DNA from: Cricetomys ansorgei
Taxonomy: Eukaryota; Chordata; Mammalia; Rodentia; Nesomyidae
Length of the DNA stretch: 64,000 nucleotides
NCBI GenBank assembly: GCA_026225945.1
Contig: JAMJFZ010000696.1
Coordinates: 248,001 to 312,000, forward strand
Direction of reading: 5' to 3'
The notes below the pieces were generated by a model that made no database searches, was not told where the DNA came from, and was given only the letters and a program-made list of their open reading frames with translations. How positions within the stretch are numbered: the first letter of the stretch is position 1; each line of letters opens with the position of its first letter. The translations under genes and the position numbers were made by a program. This document shows positions 37,722 to 48,907 of the stretch, in pieces.

Positions 37722-39622
37722 TGTAGTAGTAAGCCTACTGTGGTGGCTCACCAAAAGAGAAATGGAGGCATTCTTATATATGCAAGCCCTGCCAGACCTC
37801 AGCAGAGGGAACCACCGTCATGGGCAACACCATCCTGCAGTGGAGCTGAGAGCTTCTGAGCTCAGGTGTTTTTATTCATATGCATCCCCCTTTCCAACAG
37901 TGCATAAAAAGAATTATTTTAAACACAACTAAAAATAAACTTCCACAACAATTCCTCTTTTCTTTATAAAAATTTCTTTACCTTTATAACGTAATTTAAC
38001 ACTGTACCAGCAAAACTGTTTACCAGAGGAACAATTATGAGGCTTCTTATGCACAGGACCAAATGAAACCAAACTTCTGTCAAGCTTTTCACAATGTCTT
38101 TGGGCAGCAGAAAAACATTATCAATGTTTAATTATCTGGAATCCACTCACGATCTTCTGGGCTCCTCCAAAGGGCTTGGATCACTTCTCAAGCTCTGCCC
38201 TCTGTAGCACAGACAGTTTGTCCTCCAGGCTCCGGCTGGCTCCACTCCACTGCTGCTGCTGTCCTTGGTGGTCATCCCATGGTACTGGCATCTCCAAAAC
38301 TGCTGGAGTCCCTTGCTGCAACTGGGCTGCACTTTCACCAATGGCCTCTCCTGGACTGTCTTCATGGAGCCAAGCCTCAACTTCTTTACAAGACTTCAAT
38401 CTGGGCCCTTAATGGTTACTGAGGCTGCAACCTTCAACAACGGCCTCTCCTGGCTTCTCACAGTGCCAAGCCTCAGCTGCTCTCCATTACCCCTTCATGC
38501 CTTCAAAACCAGCACCAGCTGGGTGACTTTTACAGTACCAAGTTTGGCTGCAAGCACGAGATACAACCTTGGTCAGTTCTGGAAGACAGCTTCTGTGTGC
38601 TGACCCTGAGGAAACACTTTCCAGATCTTAAGATAGGGTCTGGTTTCCTGAAAAATAACTAGTCCTTGTCTGCAGGAAGGGTTCCCTTATGGTGTAGAGT
38701 TACCGCTTATAGACAAGTTTGCAGGCAAAAAAAAGTGTTCAGTTTAACTAAGTGACTTTTTTTTTTTGGCTCTAAGCCATGGATTCCACATGTTCCTGGG
38801 CCAGTGGGAAGAATCTCCAGTTGAAACATTCTGGTGGTTTGGTATTCTTTTTCACCACCACTAAGGGGAAACATACAACCCCATCCGTAGATCTCAAACA
38901 CAACATCTTGAGCTCCACACACATATAACACAGCTATCAGAAAACTCAGTTTGTGAAACAGCACACTACCACCAGCAGCAAGAGGGAGCATCAGCTCCAT
39001 GATCAGGAAAAGCAGTAAGAACCTTGCTTTTCCTGCTCCCAGTTGAATTCTTTATCTCTAAGGGCCTCCATTCTGTGGCTCTCACCTCAGAGCTTTCTTT
39101 CTCATTTATTTATTAATTTCACAGCCTTTTCTCTTCATAGAGGCTTATTTCATTTTCTCTCCCCTTGGTAGCCTTCCATTAATACCCTAACCTCTATTCT
39201 CTGATAGCTTCCCTGAGCATACTTTACCAGACTCTGTGAGGTCTGCAGTTTCTTTCTCTTCTTCCTTATCTGCATGTTCGATTAGCTGGTGTGATGTCCT
39301 GCCCCGCTTTGGTTCACCATTTGTAGTTGAACGTTGCTGCTAGGGCAGCTCAGCAAAGAAGACAAGGAGGCACCCCTATAGGTGGAAACCCTGCTAGACT
39401 CAGCAGAGGGAACCACCATCATGGCCGTGGGACCTCGAGTGTCTCAGCTCAGGTGTTTTTATTGATTCAGAACTCCTCAGGCGCAGATCATAAGCCATAA
39501 AATATCCCCCACAGAAATCCAACACCTGCAGATGATACAAAATGCCAAGGCCTATGCAACCCTTTTTCCAAGAGTGCACAAAATAATTATTTTATGCACA
39601 ACTAAAAATAACCACCCCCTTG
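37722..39622 (-). mobile_element. Third two-LTR copy of the non-coding ERV family, reverse orientation
   Basis: LTR-type sequence at 37722-37953 (internally deleted) and about 39330-39622 flanks an interior that is the reverse complement of the other two copies. The order of shared blocks is preserved, for example 'cagtaccatggga' reversed at about 38276-38288. Just inside the 5' LTR, TGGTGAACCAAAGCGGGG occupies the primer-site position. No target duplication is visible, and the far end is degraded. No viral ORF. Confidence 0.82.
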
Positions 39623-39696
39623 TAATCTATTATTTAATTTGTCTGGAGTTTTCCCTAACTGGATACAACTGAAACTTCTAGAATTTAAATACTGTG

Positions 39697-40075
39697 TCCT
39701 AGTTAGGGTTTCTATTGCTGTCATGAAATACCATGAACAAAAGCAATTCGGGGAGGAAAGGGTTCACTTCCATATCACTGTTTATCATTGAAGGAAGTCA
39801 AGATAGGAACTCAAACAGGACAGAAACCTGGAGGCAGTAACTGATGCAGAGGCTGTTTACATGGCTTCCTCAGCCTGCTTTTTTATAGAACCCAGGACCA
39901 TTGGCCTGGGGATGGCATCACTCAAAATGGGCTGGACCCTCCCCCTCAATCACTAAGTAAGAAAGCAAGTAAGAAAAGGCTTGCCTACAACCTGATCTTA
40001 TGGAGGCATTTTCTTAATTAAGGTTTCCTCCCTCTCAGATGACTTTAGCTATGTTGACATAAGATTATCCATCAC
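39697..40075 (-). repeat. Rodent LTR-like repeat (CTAACTAAGACA-ending family), reverse
   Basis: 'ctagttagggtttctattgc' through to 'gatgactttagctatgttga' is the reversed form of the family at 16138-16541. Confidence 0.75.
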
Positions 40076-40094
40076 ATACTGTGATGTTAATATA

Positions 40095-40600
40095 TATTTT
40101 TATTTACTATTCTTGTTTTAATTAAAAATATATATTTGGTCATGTTCCTCCCCATCCTCCAATGCCTCCTGAATTTCCCCTTCCCTGTTCACCCAACCTT
40201 GTTTTTTTCTCTCTCTCAAAAACAAACAAATAAAACCCACAAAACACAAAAACAAAAATCAAAGCACATAATCAAAAGACCAGTAAGACAAAAAAGACCC
40301 AAAAAAAACAGAAAGGCTATAAAAAATAACAAAATGTAGCATTTGTTTTATGTTGGTCTGCTATTCCTGAACATGGGGCTTACCCTGGAGTGTGGTGGAT
40401 ATACCTAGTGACAATCCATTGGAGAAAAGAGATTTCCCTTTACCAGCGGGTATCAATTGCAAATAGCTTCTTGGTTAGGGGTGGGACTCTGTGTCCACTT
40501 CTCCCTCACAGTGCTGGGACCCCATATGGCTCTGCAATGTTAATACTGATTTTCAACATGTCAGCATCACATAGGGAACAAGCCCCCAGGCATACCTGTA
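40095..40600 (-). repeat. L1 3' end, reverse orientation
   Basis: T-rich start, then C-rich 'cctccccatcctcc' and an A/C-rich block. It continues 'ggtatcaattgcaaatagct', which recurs in the L1 pieces at 51.7 and 53.1 kb. This is L1 3'UTR sequence on the - strand. Confidence 0.75.
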
Positions 40601-41500
40601 GGGGTTTAGCTAGATTAGGTTAGTCTCTGGTCATGCCTGTGACTGGTTGTTGTAAGTTGATGTGAGAAGACATAACCTAAATGTGAGAAGCATCATTTTC
40701 TGGCCTGGGCTGAACTTCTGATGAAAGGTTGCTGAGCACTGGTATTCTCATTCTCTTCCTTGTGGCTGTGGATGCAACTTGAACAGCTGCCTCAAGCTCC
40801 AGCTTCCAGAACTTGCTCACAGTGATGAGTTTTGTCCACAAATTGTGAGTCAAAAGAATCCCTTTCTCAAGTTACTGTTGTCAGTTCCTGAATGCACTTC
40901 CATTTAGATCACTGGGTAACTTATAAAGAGGACTTTATTTAGCTCATAGTTTCAGAGACTAAAAGTCCAGGTAACACAAACTCAGCTCTGATAAAGGACA
41001 TATGGAAGGTGGGAGCGTGTGCAAGAGGGACAGATCAGGAATTCACAGAGTGACTCAGGGGTCAGGCTCTTTAAAAATTTTTATTTTAAAAATGCTTATA
41101 TTTTGTGAGTGTTTTGCCTGAATGTATGTCTGTGTACATTCATGTATGGTACCCAGGGAGATTAAAAGAGAACATCAGATTCCCTGGAACTGGAGTTACA
41201 GTTGTGAGCTGCTATGTGGGTGCTGGAATCCACATCTGGGTCCTCTGGTCCTCTGTAAGAGCAACTAAGCCATGTCTCCAACATGAAGGCTAACTTTTAA
41301 AAATAATATCCTCTTGCAAGAAATACCTGGGGTCCTATGAGAATTATATTAATCATTTCTAAGAGGGCAATACTCCAAAAGAATTCCCATTTGATTCAAC
41401 CTCTTGAAAGTCCCACCACCTCTTTGTATCACACTGAGAACTACATTTCCTGAACACAATCCAGGTGGAGATTCTTATCTGCCATATCCACCAACTATCC
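40600..41500. repeat. Mixed old repeats: URR1-like, then an older element split by a B3
   Basis: About 40600-40875 (+) resembles the URR1-like family ('ggatgcaacttgaacagctg'). About 40880-41070 and 41300-41480 look like the two halves of one older element. A reversed B3 at about 41072-41297 ('ggagttacagttgtgagctg') separates them. Confidence 0.5.
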
Positions 41501-41517
41501 AAAAGGAACTGCTTATG

Positions 41518-41670
41518 GCACTGGAGAGATAGCTCAATGGTTAAGAGAGCATACTTTTATTCCAGAGGAGCCATGTTCAAATCCTAGCACCTACAAGTGG
41601 ATTACAACTGCTGCAACTTCAGTTCCAGGGGCCTCCTAGTGCACTGGCACTGACAACAAAAGGAACTGTT
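41518..41670 (+). repeat. Truncated B3 SINE
   Basis: Head 'cactggagagatagctcaat' and 'ggttaagagagcatac' are tRNA-like. The A-rich tail is missing. Confidence 0.7.
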
Positions 41671-41916
41671 CTGAAAATGTAAAAGGAACTGCTCAGAATG
41701 AAAAATTTCACTTCTCAGGCCCAAGGATGAAATCATTCCTTTGGTCAAAGTCTTAGAATTTTGGCGGAAACCTCATTCTCCTTGATATGGCTGCTGCTGA
41801 TATACTTGACCATTTACGGGTAAGGGCAGCTCTAGCTTCTCCTAGTATTCCCTGGTGAACACAGGACCTCAACGGATCAGTCAGTAAGTGGAATGACTTA
41901 TTATTTATATTGTAAT

Positions 41917-41922
41917 TTTATT
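41917..41922 (-). other. Candidate poly(A) signal for the MAGE gene
   Basis: TTTATT on the + strand reads AATAAA on the - strand, about 0.85 kb downstream of the MAGE stop. A plausible 3' end, not proven. Confidence 0.4.
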
Positions 41923-42269
41923 TAAAAGAACTTGCAAATAAAAAATATCACACATTCAAATTAACCAGATCATAAGTATACACATCTCAGCTTCTCTACA
42001 ATTCTGAAGCTGTGGAGCTTCACAGTGCATAACTTGTTAGGATGTAATTCATCATACATTTTCAAAAAGCTAGTCACATTTAGGTCTATACAAGTAACTT
42101 AATTTTTACAGATGAACAGATTTTGTTGAAGGGGAAAATAAAAATTAACATTTTTTTCATTTTTCTCTATTTCTTAACATTGGGTATATTCCAAATTAAG
42201 TTCCTATTGCAGTTTTATCTTATGGACCACAAAATAAGATGAAAGGTTTTGTTATATGAAATAGCAAAA

Positions 42270-42430
42270 GATGGCTGGGTATGGTGGTACAGGTCTTTAA
42301 TCCTAGCACTCAGGAGGAAGAGGCAGGAGGATATCTGAATTCAAGGCCACCTTGGTCTACATAGAGGATTCCAGGCTGGATACGGCTAGGCTACATAGTG
42401 TGACCTAACTACAGAAACAGAAATCAAAAG
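42270..42430 (+). repeat. B1 SINE in the MAGE 3' region
   Basis: 'ggctgggtatggtggtacag', 'tcctagcactcaggaggaag' and 'gaattcaaggccaccttggt' are B1 landmarks. The element lies antisense to the MAGE transcript, inside the presumed 3'UTR. Confidence 0.88.
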
Positions 42431-42771
42431 TGTTATGAATGCCATTTACAGGCTTAGATTCTGAAGCTCATTAAATCCTTCTATTAAGAGAAACAAAATT
42501 TGAAAAGTACTCAAGTTACCCTATAAAACAGGAAACATGTTATTCACTTACTTTCCCTAGGCCTACACCATCTCTCTACTATTCAAAACAGTGACTGGCA
42601 CCTTCAAACACAGTAAACACACTCTCTGAGACTACATCTAGGAAGATTCTGAATGTGGCATTAGAACTCATACTGGCCATGCCAGTATGCCATTTGCAGT
42701 GGCAATTCTAAGCAAAATTCCCTGGTCACTCAAAGCCTCTAAATACAGGATCGGAAAGGATCTGGAATCAC

Positions 42772-43656
42772 TTAATTTATCCTGATGATCTGAGCCAAAA
42801 ACTCTAAGACATCTATACTTCTGGTTTCAGCATGGGCCCTTGGACCCCATAGGAACTCATGGTGAGGGGGGTCATTGTCAGGCACCAAATTATATTCCAG
42901 ATACCCTTCTTGTACAAAAGTTTCAGTGAAAAGCTTCTTGGCATTCCCTGCTACATAGTGATTTTCCATGGAATTTACCCCCATCATAGTCAGTGCTCGC
43001 CAGATGACCTCCTCACGGACACAGTTGCCATGCATGCAGATGACACCCAGGGCAATTATCAGGAGACCTGTTTTGGGCATGCCCTGGACATTAGTAAGCA
43101 TCCCATCATAGGTGATCCCCAGGGCAATGGCAAGGGTATAGGTGTGGACAATAAGGTCCACTTCTATGACATCAATGCCAAACACCAGCTTCAAACCATC
43201 ACAGGCCTCATCAAAGATCCTACCGTAGTGCTGCTCATCTTCTCTGATAATCTTTTCTATAATTTCTGCCTTGCTTGTCAGCTCCTTAATTCTATACTTA
43301 ATGAGAAAGAATTGCACCAACTCAGCCACCTTTGCACTTAATGCATGCTGCAAGACCATGCGGTCTTCCACCTCCCCTATTTGGTTGCTAGAGGCCTCAT
43401 CAGATGGAGACATTGGAATGGAGGCCATGACATTGGGAGGAGATATGGCTCTCTGAGGACTCTGGTCTAAATTTGGTATTCCACCAGCAGGTATCTTCCT
43501 GGGAAGGTCTGGGCTACTGGAAGAAGAGGAGGAGTTGTCATTGGACTCTTTCCCCTCAGCCATGGAAACATCAGAACTTATCAGACCACATTCTTCTCTT
43601 TGGGCCTGAGAGTCTTCCTCAAAGTTGCAACACAGCCTCTTCTGACCATGAGACAT
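42772..43656 (-). CDS. MAGE-A family protein, A10-like, shortened C-terminus
   Basis: Encodes 294 aa in one exon, as MAGE-A genes do. Known family role: germline and tumour-restricted adaptors whose MAGE homology domain binds RING E3 ubiquitin ligases. The N-terminal third is acidic and Ser-rich (Ser run at 43-48). The MAGE homology domain runs from about 106 to 292. It contains VFGIDV (158-163), GITYDGML (180-187), MPKTGLLII (193-201) and the signature EFLWGPRAHAE (267-277). The start is the ATG at 43654-43656. An upstream in-frame GTG at 43699-43701 is not a eukaryotic start. Closest by eye to human MAGEA10. The usual tail after 'FLAK-' is missing: TAA follows IRIN, yet tail-like sequence continues downstream in another frame. 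I give no symbol because MAGE orthology is unreliable. Confidence 0.88.
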   Translation of the reverse strand: MSHGQKRLCCNFEEDSQAQREECGLISSDVSMAEGKESNDNSSSSSSSPDLPRKIPAGGIPNLDQSPQRAISPPNVMASIPMSPSDEASSNQIGEVEDRMVLQHALSAKVAELVQFFLIKYRIKELTSKAEIIEKIIREDEQHYGRIFDEACDGLKLVFGIDVIEVDLIVHTYTLAIALGITYDGMLTNVQGMPKTGLLIIALGVICMHGNCVREEVIWRALTMMGVNSMENHYVAGNAKKLFTETFVQEGYLEYNLVPDNDPPHHEFLWGPRAHAETRSIDVLEFLAQIIRIN

Positions 43657-43719
43657 GATGAGTTCCTTGCAGCTAGCAGGCAGGAGGAAGGTCAGGAGCA
43701 CGGTGACACAGGTTCAGAC
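43657..43719 (-). other. 5'UTR part of the MAGE coding exon, with acceptor
   Basis: The acceptor tcttgccccag|GTCTG at 43720/43719 has a good pyrimidine tract and sits 63 nt before the ATG. This is the usual MAGE layout, in which all coding sequence lies in the last exon. Confidence 0.8.
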
Positions 43720-44345
43720 CTGGGGCAAGAAGAGGGCAGTGTGAGAATACTTTTCTGATAGTTACTCCCCTGAAATCTCTCAAAATGGCCTGTTACAGTT
43801 TTTCTCTTGGGTGGTACTGTATGGCCACAGGAGAACCTGTCTTCCTGACAGTCTTATTATATGAGACTGAGGGAAGTCATAGAACTGTTTACAGAGCACA
43901 ACAAGGTCAAAAAGCTTGATGCTCCAGTGGGGCATGGAAATATGGAGTCCCTGTTTTCTGGGGTGGATGGGACCTTTGGTCTTCACCTTTACTCCTGACT
44001 CTGCTTGGGCTTTCCATGTGTCTGACCTGAAGACACTGCAACTAGACTGAGCCCTTCATTTCTGGTACCTAGAGCTCCACTTCTGTAAGAGATGCTGAGG
44101 CATTCCAGAGCTGCAGACTGCAAAAACACTGAGTGCCTATCCCTGATAGGAGAGGAGAGCTGACTCTTGGGGGGCACCTCTGCTGTCTTGTATACTACCC
44201 TCTGTCATCACTCTGGGTTCTCAACTTGGTATGGTCAGGGTCTAAACTCCACCCCTCTGCTAAACTTGCCCAGGGTGATAGGAAGAGGTAACATGCTTCA
44301 CTAGAACTTACGTATATCAGGAGGTAGAACGTGTCTCATACTTAC

Positions 44346-44419
44346 CTTGATAAATTTCAAGAACTGAACTGCTTTCCCTGATGAGCTGAACCCACCTTCT
44401 TTAATGTGAAGGTGTATTT
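44346..44419 (-). other. Predicted 74-nt non-coding MAGE exon
   Basis: On the - strand ttctttctcacag|AAATACACC opens and ATCAAG|gtaagt closes a 74-nt exon. Both sites are strong, and the size fits the small second exon of MAGE-A genes. It has no RNA support. Confidence 0.65.
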
Positions 44420-47245
44420 CTGTGAGAAAGAAGAAAAAGGAAGTGGGTGGGGGTATCTATCTGCAGTTCCTACATTTCCCCACAGCTAACAGAAGGGCTG
44501 GATTCCATGTTCTTGGGTGATGGGACTCTCTAAGAAGTCCTCACATTGAATCTTAACATAACTGGAAACTTTTCTGATGCCCAAGTCAAGATCTTTTTGA
44601 TAGGGCCTTCAGCTCTCTGAGATCAATGACCTAAAAACAAGACAGAGAGCTTAGACTGGTGGCCCTGTCTAGGACTGTGGGGGTTACAAGGGGTGCAGTG
44701 CAGACTTCTGCAGGGAACCTGTCTGTGCTCTGGACTGGAGTTAACGTCAGCCAGAAGTTGGTGTCCTTACCTTAACTCTTGCCAGACCCTACACCTGAGT
44801 CTAGCTGAGGTTACCCACTGAGGTTAAATTCCTCATCACCCTTCCCCAAATCCTGAAAATTCTCAGGAGAAGAAACAGATGCCACATCCTTTCATCCCTG
44901 CATGGAATCTCCAGGGTTGTCTACCCGTCATGGACTCATCTCTGTTGATATGGGGGTCCCTAAGTCCACCTGAAGTTTATTCATTTGATATGTCCTTCCT
45001 GAAATCTGCCCTTTATAGCAGACCTCATCTCTCTGGTGATGCTGCAGAACAGACCTTCCTTTCCCCTGATACCCGACAGGCACTGCATCTGGTTATCTTC
45101 CCAGAGACTACAGGGCTGAAAAGAGGCTGGAGGTAACCATGTGCTTGCAAGTACAAGCCCCACTGTCATTCTCCATTTCCTTCCTTCAGTCTCCACAAGG
45201 AGGGCCAGGGCCCTTCCCTCTGTTGAGGCAGTGTTCTTTGTAGTGAAACCTCCAATCTTAGACCTATATGTGAAGTCAAGAATCACTTGCTTATTAGTGC
45301 CTATCTGGGTTCAGAGCAAGGGTGTAGCTGGGCCTCACCCAGGGTAGTCTCAGTTCCTCCTAAATTCACCTTGACTTCCATCACTGTCTAGGACCGTCAC
45401 TCTGCTGACCTGAGGTCCTACTTCTACCTACAAGCCCTCTACCCTCTCAGACTAAGATCTGGAAAAAAGGCATTATTTTACTGGTCACCTTGAATGAGGC
45501 CTCCCTGGGCTGACTGCAGGACCAGGCTTCTGAGGAGCCCTTCTTGTATTGGAATTCTCTCCCTCATAATCTGGACCTTTCACCCTCTAACCATGATATA
45601 CACTTATTTTCTGTCTACAGATCCTGAGCTTTCCAGATTTGACAGCGAGGGTACAAAGGGATGCTTTGGTGACAGTTTATCATCCTCCACTGTCTTTCCT
45701 GTGACTCCTAGACCATTCTTGACCCCAACCTCTGGTGAACTCAGTCTACAGGTTCCAGATCAGTGATCCGACCAGGAGACTCCTGAGATAGAAGGATAGG
45801 GTTGGGGAAAAGGGAGATGGAGGTCCAAGTGTCTCCTCTGAAAAGTCTGCTTCCTTATGGTGCAAGTATGGCAACAGAGTCAAGGATGCTTTACTTGGGG
45901 TTTCCCTATATTTGGACTAGAGCTTCCCCAAGTCTGTACAGGATTGTACTGTGATCCCTCACAGAGCTATGCAGAGCTCAGAACAGGACTCTGAATACCC
46001 AAATCTACTTAAGTGAGGGATTAACAGGAAAGCTCCTATATGGTGCAGAACTGAAAATAGAAGCAAGGTTATATCATTGGGGGTGTCTGTCTATCAGGGG
46101 GAAAACTTCTACACATATCTCCAGAGTCTTGGCATGTTCCCTAACAGAACCCAAACCCTCTCAGATCAGTGGACCTCAGATACTGGAGATTCCTCAGTCC
46201 ATCCTAACGATCTTACCATGTCACTTCATAGAGCCTGGCCTTCAAAAAATGTTTCCTAAACTAGGTATGATCCAGGTATTCAGGAGGCTGGGGAGAAGCT
46301 CACATTTTAAAGCCCATCTGGTCTACATAGAGAATTTCAGGACAGCTTGCGACCATTTCAAAACAAAATTAAATAAACCAACCAAACAAAATAAATACCG
46401 TATCTAAAAATGTTAAAACAATTAAAAAGATGTCTCTGGTTGCACTTATATATATATACTCATATCCATAAATAAAAACAAAAACAAACCTAACAACAAC
46501 AAAAAGAGACAAAAAGATAACTCTGATTCTGAGAGTCTCTTCTGAGGGGGAAGGAACTAGAACCGGGAGGTGGAGTTTACTACATATGTCGATAGAGGGT
46601 CCCCTCTGTCAGGTCTAGGGCTTTGTCATTGTCAGAGTCTTAACATGTCTCTATGCATATCACGGCTCTCAGAAAATGTTTCTTCAACGGGGTGTGGTGG
46701 CACATGCCTATAATGAGAACACTAGGGAGGCTGGGGCAGATGTCATCTCAAACCTAGTCTGCTCTACACAAGTTTCCAGACTGTCAAAAAACTGAACAAA
46801 ATCAAACCAAACCAGGGACCGAGGAGATGCGTCGCCGGTTGAGAGTATTTGCTGTTCTTGCAGAGAACACTTTGGGTGGCTCACAACCTCTGGTAACTCG
46901 AGCTCCAGAGGGTCCGTTCCCGCGTCAGAGGATCCGTTCTTGCTTCTCACTTGTTCATACACGGCAAACACACACACACACACATAAAGAGAAATAAAAT
47001 AAACGTAAAAACCCCGAAAATCCAAAGGACAAAAGGTAAGCGCTCTAGGAGTCTACTGAGGAGGAAAGGACTGGGGTGACCTTCCTGCCTTTTTACGTGG
47101 GGATCCTTTTGTCAGGGCTGCAGCGTCCTGCCTCGGAGTCTCAACTTGTTCACTCAGAGATCCTAGGTGCTTTCTACTTGGCCGGCCTCATAACATGGTT
47201 CTGAATCCCAGAGTCAACTGAGGGAAACTTACTACAGGCGCCAGG
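44420..47245 (-). other. MAGE intron sequence with SINEs
   Basis: No coding sequence. 44430-46250 looks unique. B1-like elements lie at about 46254-46370 and 46685-46800, and a B2/B3-type element at about 46814-47015 with a CA run at its end (46969-46985), all on the + strand. Confidence 0.6.
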
Positions 47246-47250
47246 CTTAC

Positions 47251-47345
47251 CGCAGGGACGACACCCGGAGCAGCGCCTCCGCCGCCGTCTACCCTCACGC
47301 TCTCAGCCCTCAAAGAGCACTTCCGTTTTCCATTCAAAATGGCCC
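47251..47345 (-). other. Candidate alternative first exon of the MAGE gene
   Basis: A CpG-rich stretch ends in the donor CCCTGCG|gtaagc (exon end 47251). It contains an ETS-type CGGAAGT and a CCATTTTG motif (YY1-like) near its upstream end. The transcription start is not determined. Confidence 0.45.
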
Positions 47346-47643
47346 CTCAAGCCCGGACGCTCAGTCACGTTTCAGATGCGAGGCTGAAAGAGTAGCGCCA
47401 AGTTTGAGGCCAGCCACAGTAAGACCCTGCCTCAGTGAAACCACCCAAGCAAAACACAGCCGTAGCGTCTGTCACCTCAACTGCTTTGCCATGGAAGGAC
47501 TCAAATGCAGGAGAATGGTTAATTTCTACTGCTCACTCGAGGCTTCGTTGCAGGGACAGTATAGCAGTGCCATTGCATTATTTGGTGGTTCTTTATAGAG
47601 GCTGGGACTCCCTCACTCCACTCTCAAATTCTTCCGCACTCAC

Positions 47644-47740
47644 CTCACAGCTCCTCCGTCTTCTCCCGCTCCAGACAAGCCGCAACTGACCCGGAACTCC
47701 CAGAATCCTCCGGTGCAGAAAGCCCGCGCACAGCGCCCCG
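47644..47740 (-). other. Candidate first exon of the MAGE gene
   Basis: A CpG-rich segment on the - strand ends in the donor GCTGTGAG|gtgagt (exon end 47644). The start is placed near 47740, just below the GC box and CCAAT box. Predicted only. Confidence 0.55.
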
Positions 47741-47790
47741 CCCCCTTCCTGCAATGTCATTGGTTCACAGCGCAGAAAACGTGGCTGCAC
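47735..47790 (-). promoter_or_regulatory. Candidate MAGE promoter: GC box and CCAAT box
   Basis: On the - strand a CCAAT box (ATTGG on + at about 47758-47762) precedes a GC box (ccccgccccc on + at about 47735-47744). Together they lie right upstream of the 47644-47740 exon. MAGE-A promoters are known to be CpG-rich and silenced by methylation in somatic cells. Confidence 0.5.
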
Positions 47791-47799
47791 GTGAGCTAC

Positions 47800-48856
47800 T
47801 GGGAGATCTTCGATCAGGACTGCAGTTTCAAGTTACCCATAGGATCTCGTCGTGTTTCCTCACAGACCTTTCCACTTCTCTGTGGACCTCAGAAAAAAGC
47901 TCGAGGCATGTGGTGATGGTGCTGGAAGCAGAAGAGAGAGTGGCTTTAAAACAAGACAAAACAAACAAAAAAACAAAACAAGTAGTTCCTCTTTGATTCC
48001 AGAGTAATCACAGAGGAATAGGGGCATAATTTGGGGCCCCTTTCACCAGAGTGAGGTCTTTGTAGTGTCTCTTAAGTTATCACTTTGACTCCTAAACAGT
48101 CAGGTTCTCTCTACTCAGTGAATCTGAAATGACGATCTGAGAATAAGTCCCCGCACCCCCCCCCACCCCCCCAACTTTCCCAGATGAAATTTAGTGGCTG
48201 TTATATTCCACAACTCACACTTAGGGTAGAAGCAGACTCTCTGGAGGCACATGGCCCTTACCATGATGCTATGTAGCAGAAAACTGGACTTGCCACTGAG
48301 TAGTACAAGGCCAGAGACCTGTGTGGACATACCCAGAGATGGACCTTCCCAGGCATGCCCAGAGACAGACCTGCCAGACACGCCCAGAGAACAGCAGCCT
48401 GCAGTCGGAGAGCCAATGGAATGCTGGGCTGGGTGGAGGGTATAAGAGGCTCCCCCCCTGTAATAAAGTAAGTCTGCTTTTGCCACTTAAGTGACTCCTA
48501 GAGCTTGTGTTCTGACCCCAGGGTCCAGTGGATGGGCAGCAGGCAACAATTCTAGACACTGCCTGAGCCCTGTCCTTCTCTGTAACTGCACTTAGAGGCT
48601 TTGCAGAAGTCAGCCTTGACAGGGGTCACAACAGGGGTAAAGCTGTCCTGGATTCCAAGGTTCTTTCAATCTTCTCTTTCAGTCCTCACAGTACCTAAGC
48701 CACTTCTTTAAAATACTTGTTTAAATTAAAATAATTCACCTTTCTTCTCCTCCCTACAAACTCTTCCTATGTAACCTCCATTGCTCCCCATCAAATTCAT
48801 GGCCACTTTTTCTTTGTTCATATCTTTCCCTCTCTCCCTCCCTCCCTCCCTCCCTT

Positions 48857-48907
<51 letters not shown>

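Noticed and set aside
42859..43341. 160-codon ORF on the + strand
   Set aside because: It is the mirror of the MAGE coding exon and has no domain of its own.
43657..43701. N-terminal extension of the MAGE protein starting at a GTG (43699-43701)
   Set aside because: GTG is not a normal nuclear start in mammals, and this stretch is the 5'UTR part of the coding exon. The ATG at 43654-43656 gives the expected MAGE N-terminus.
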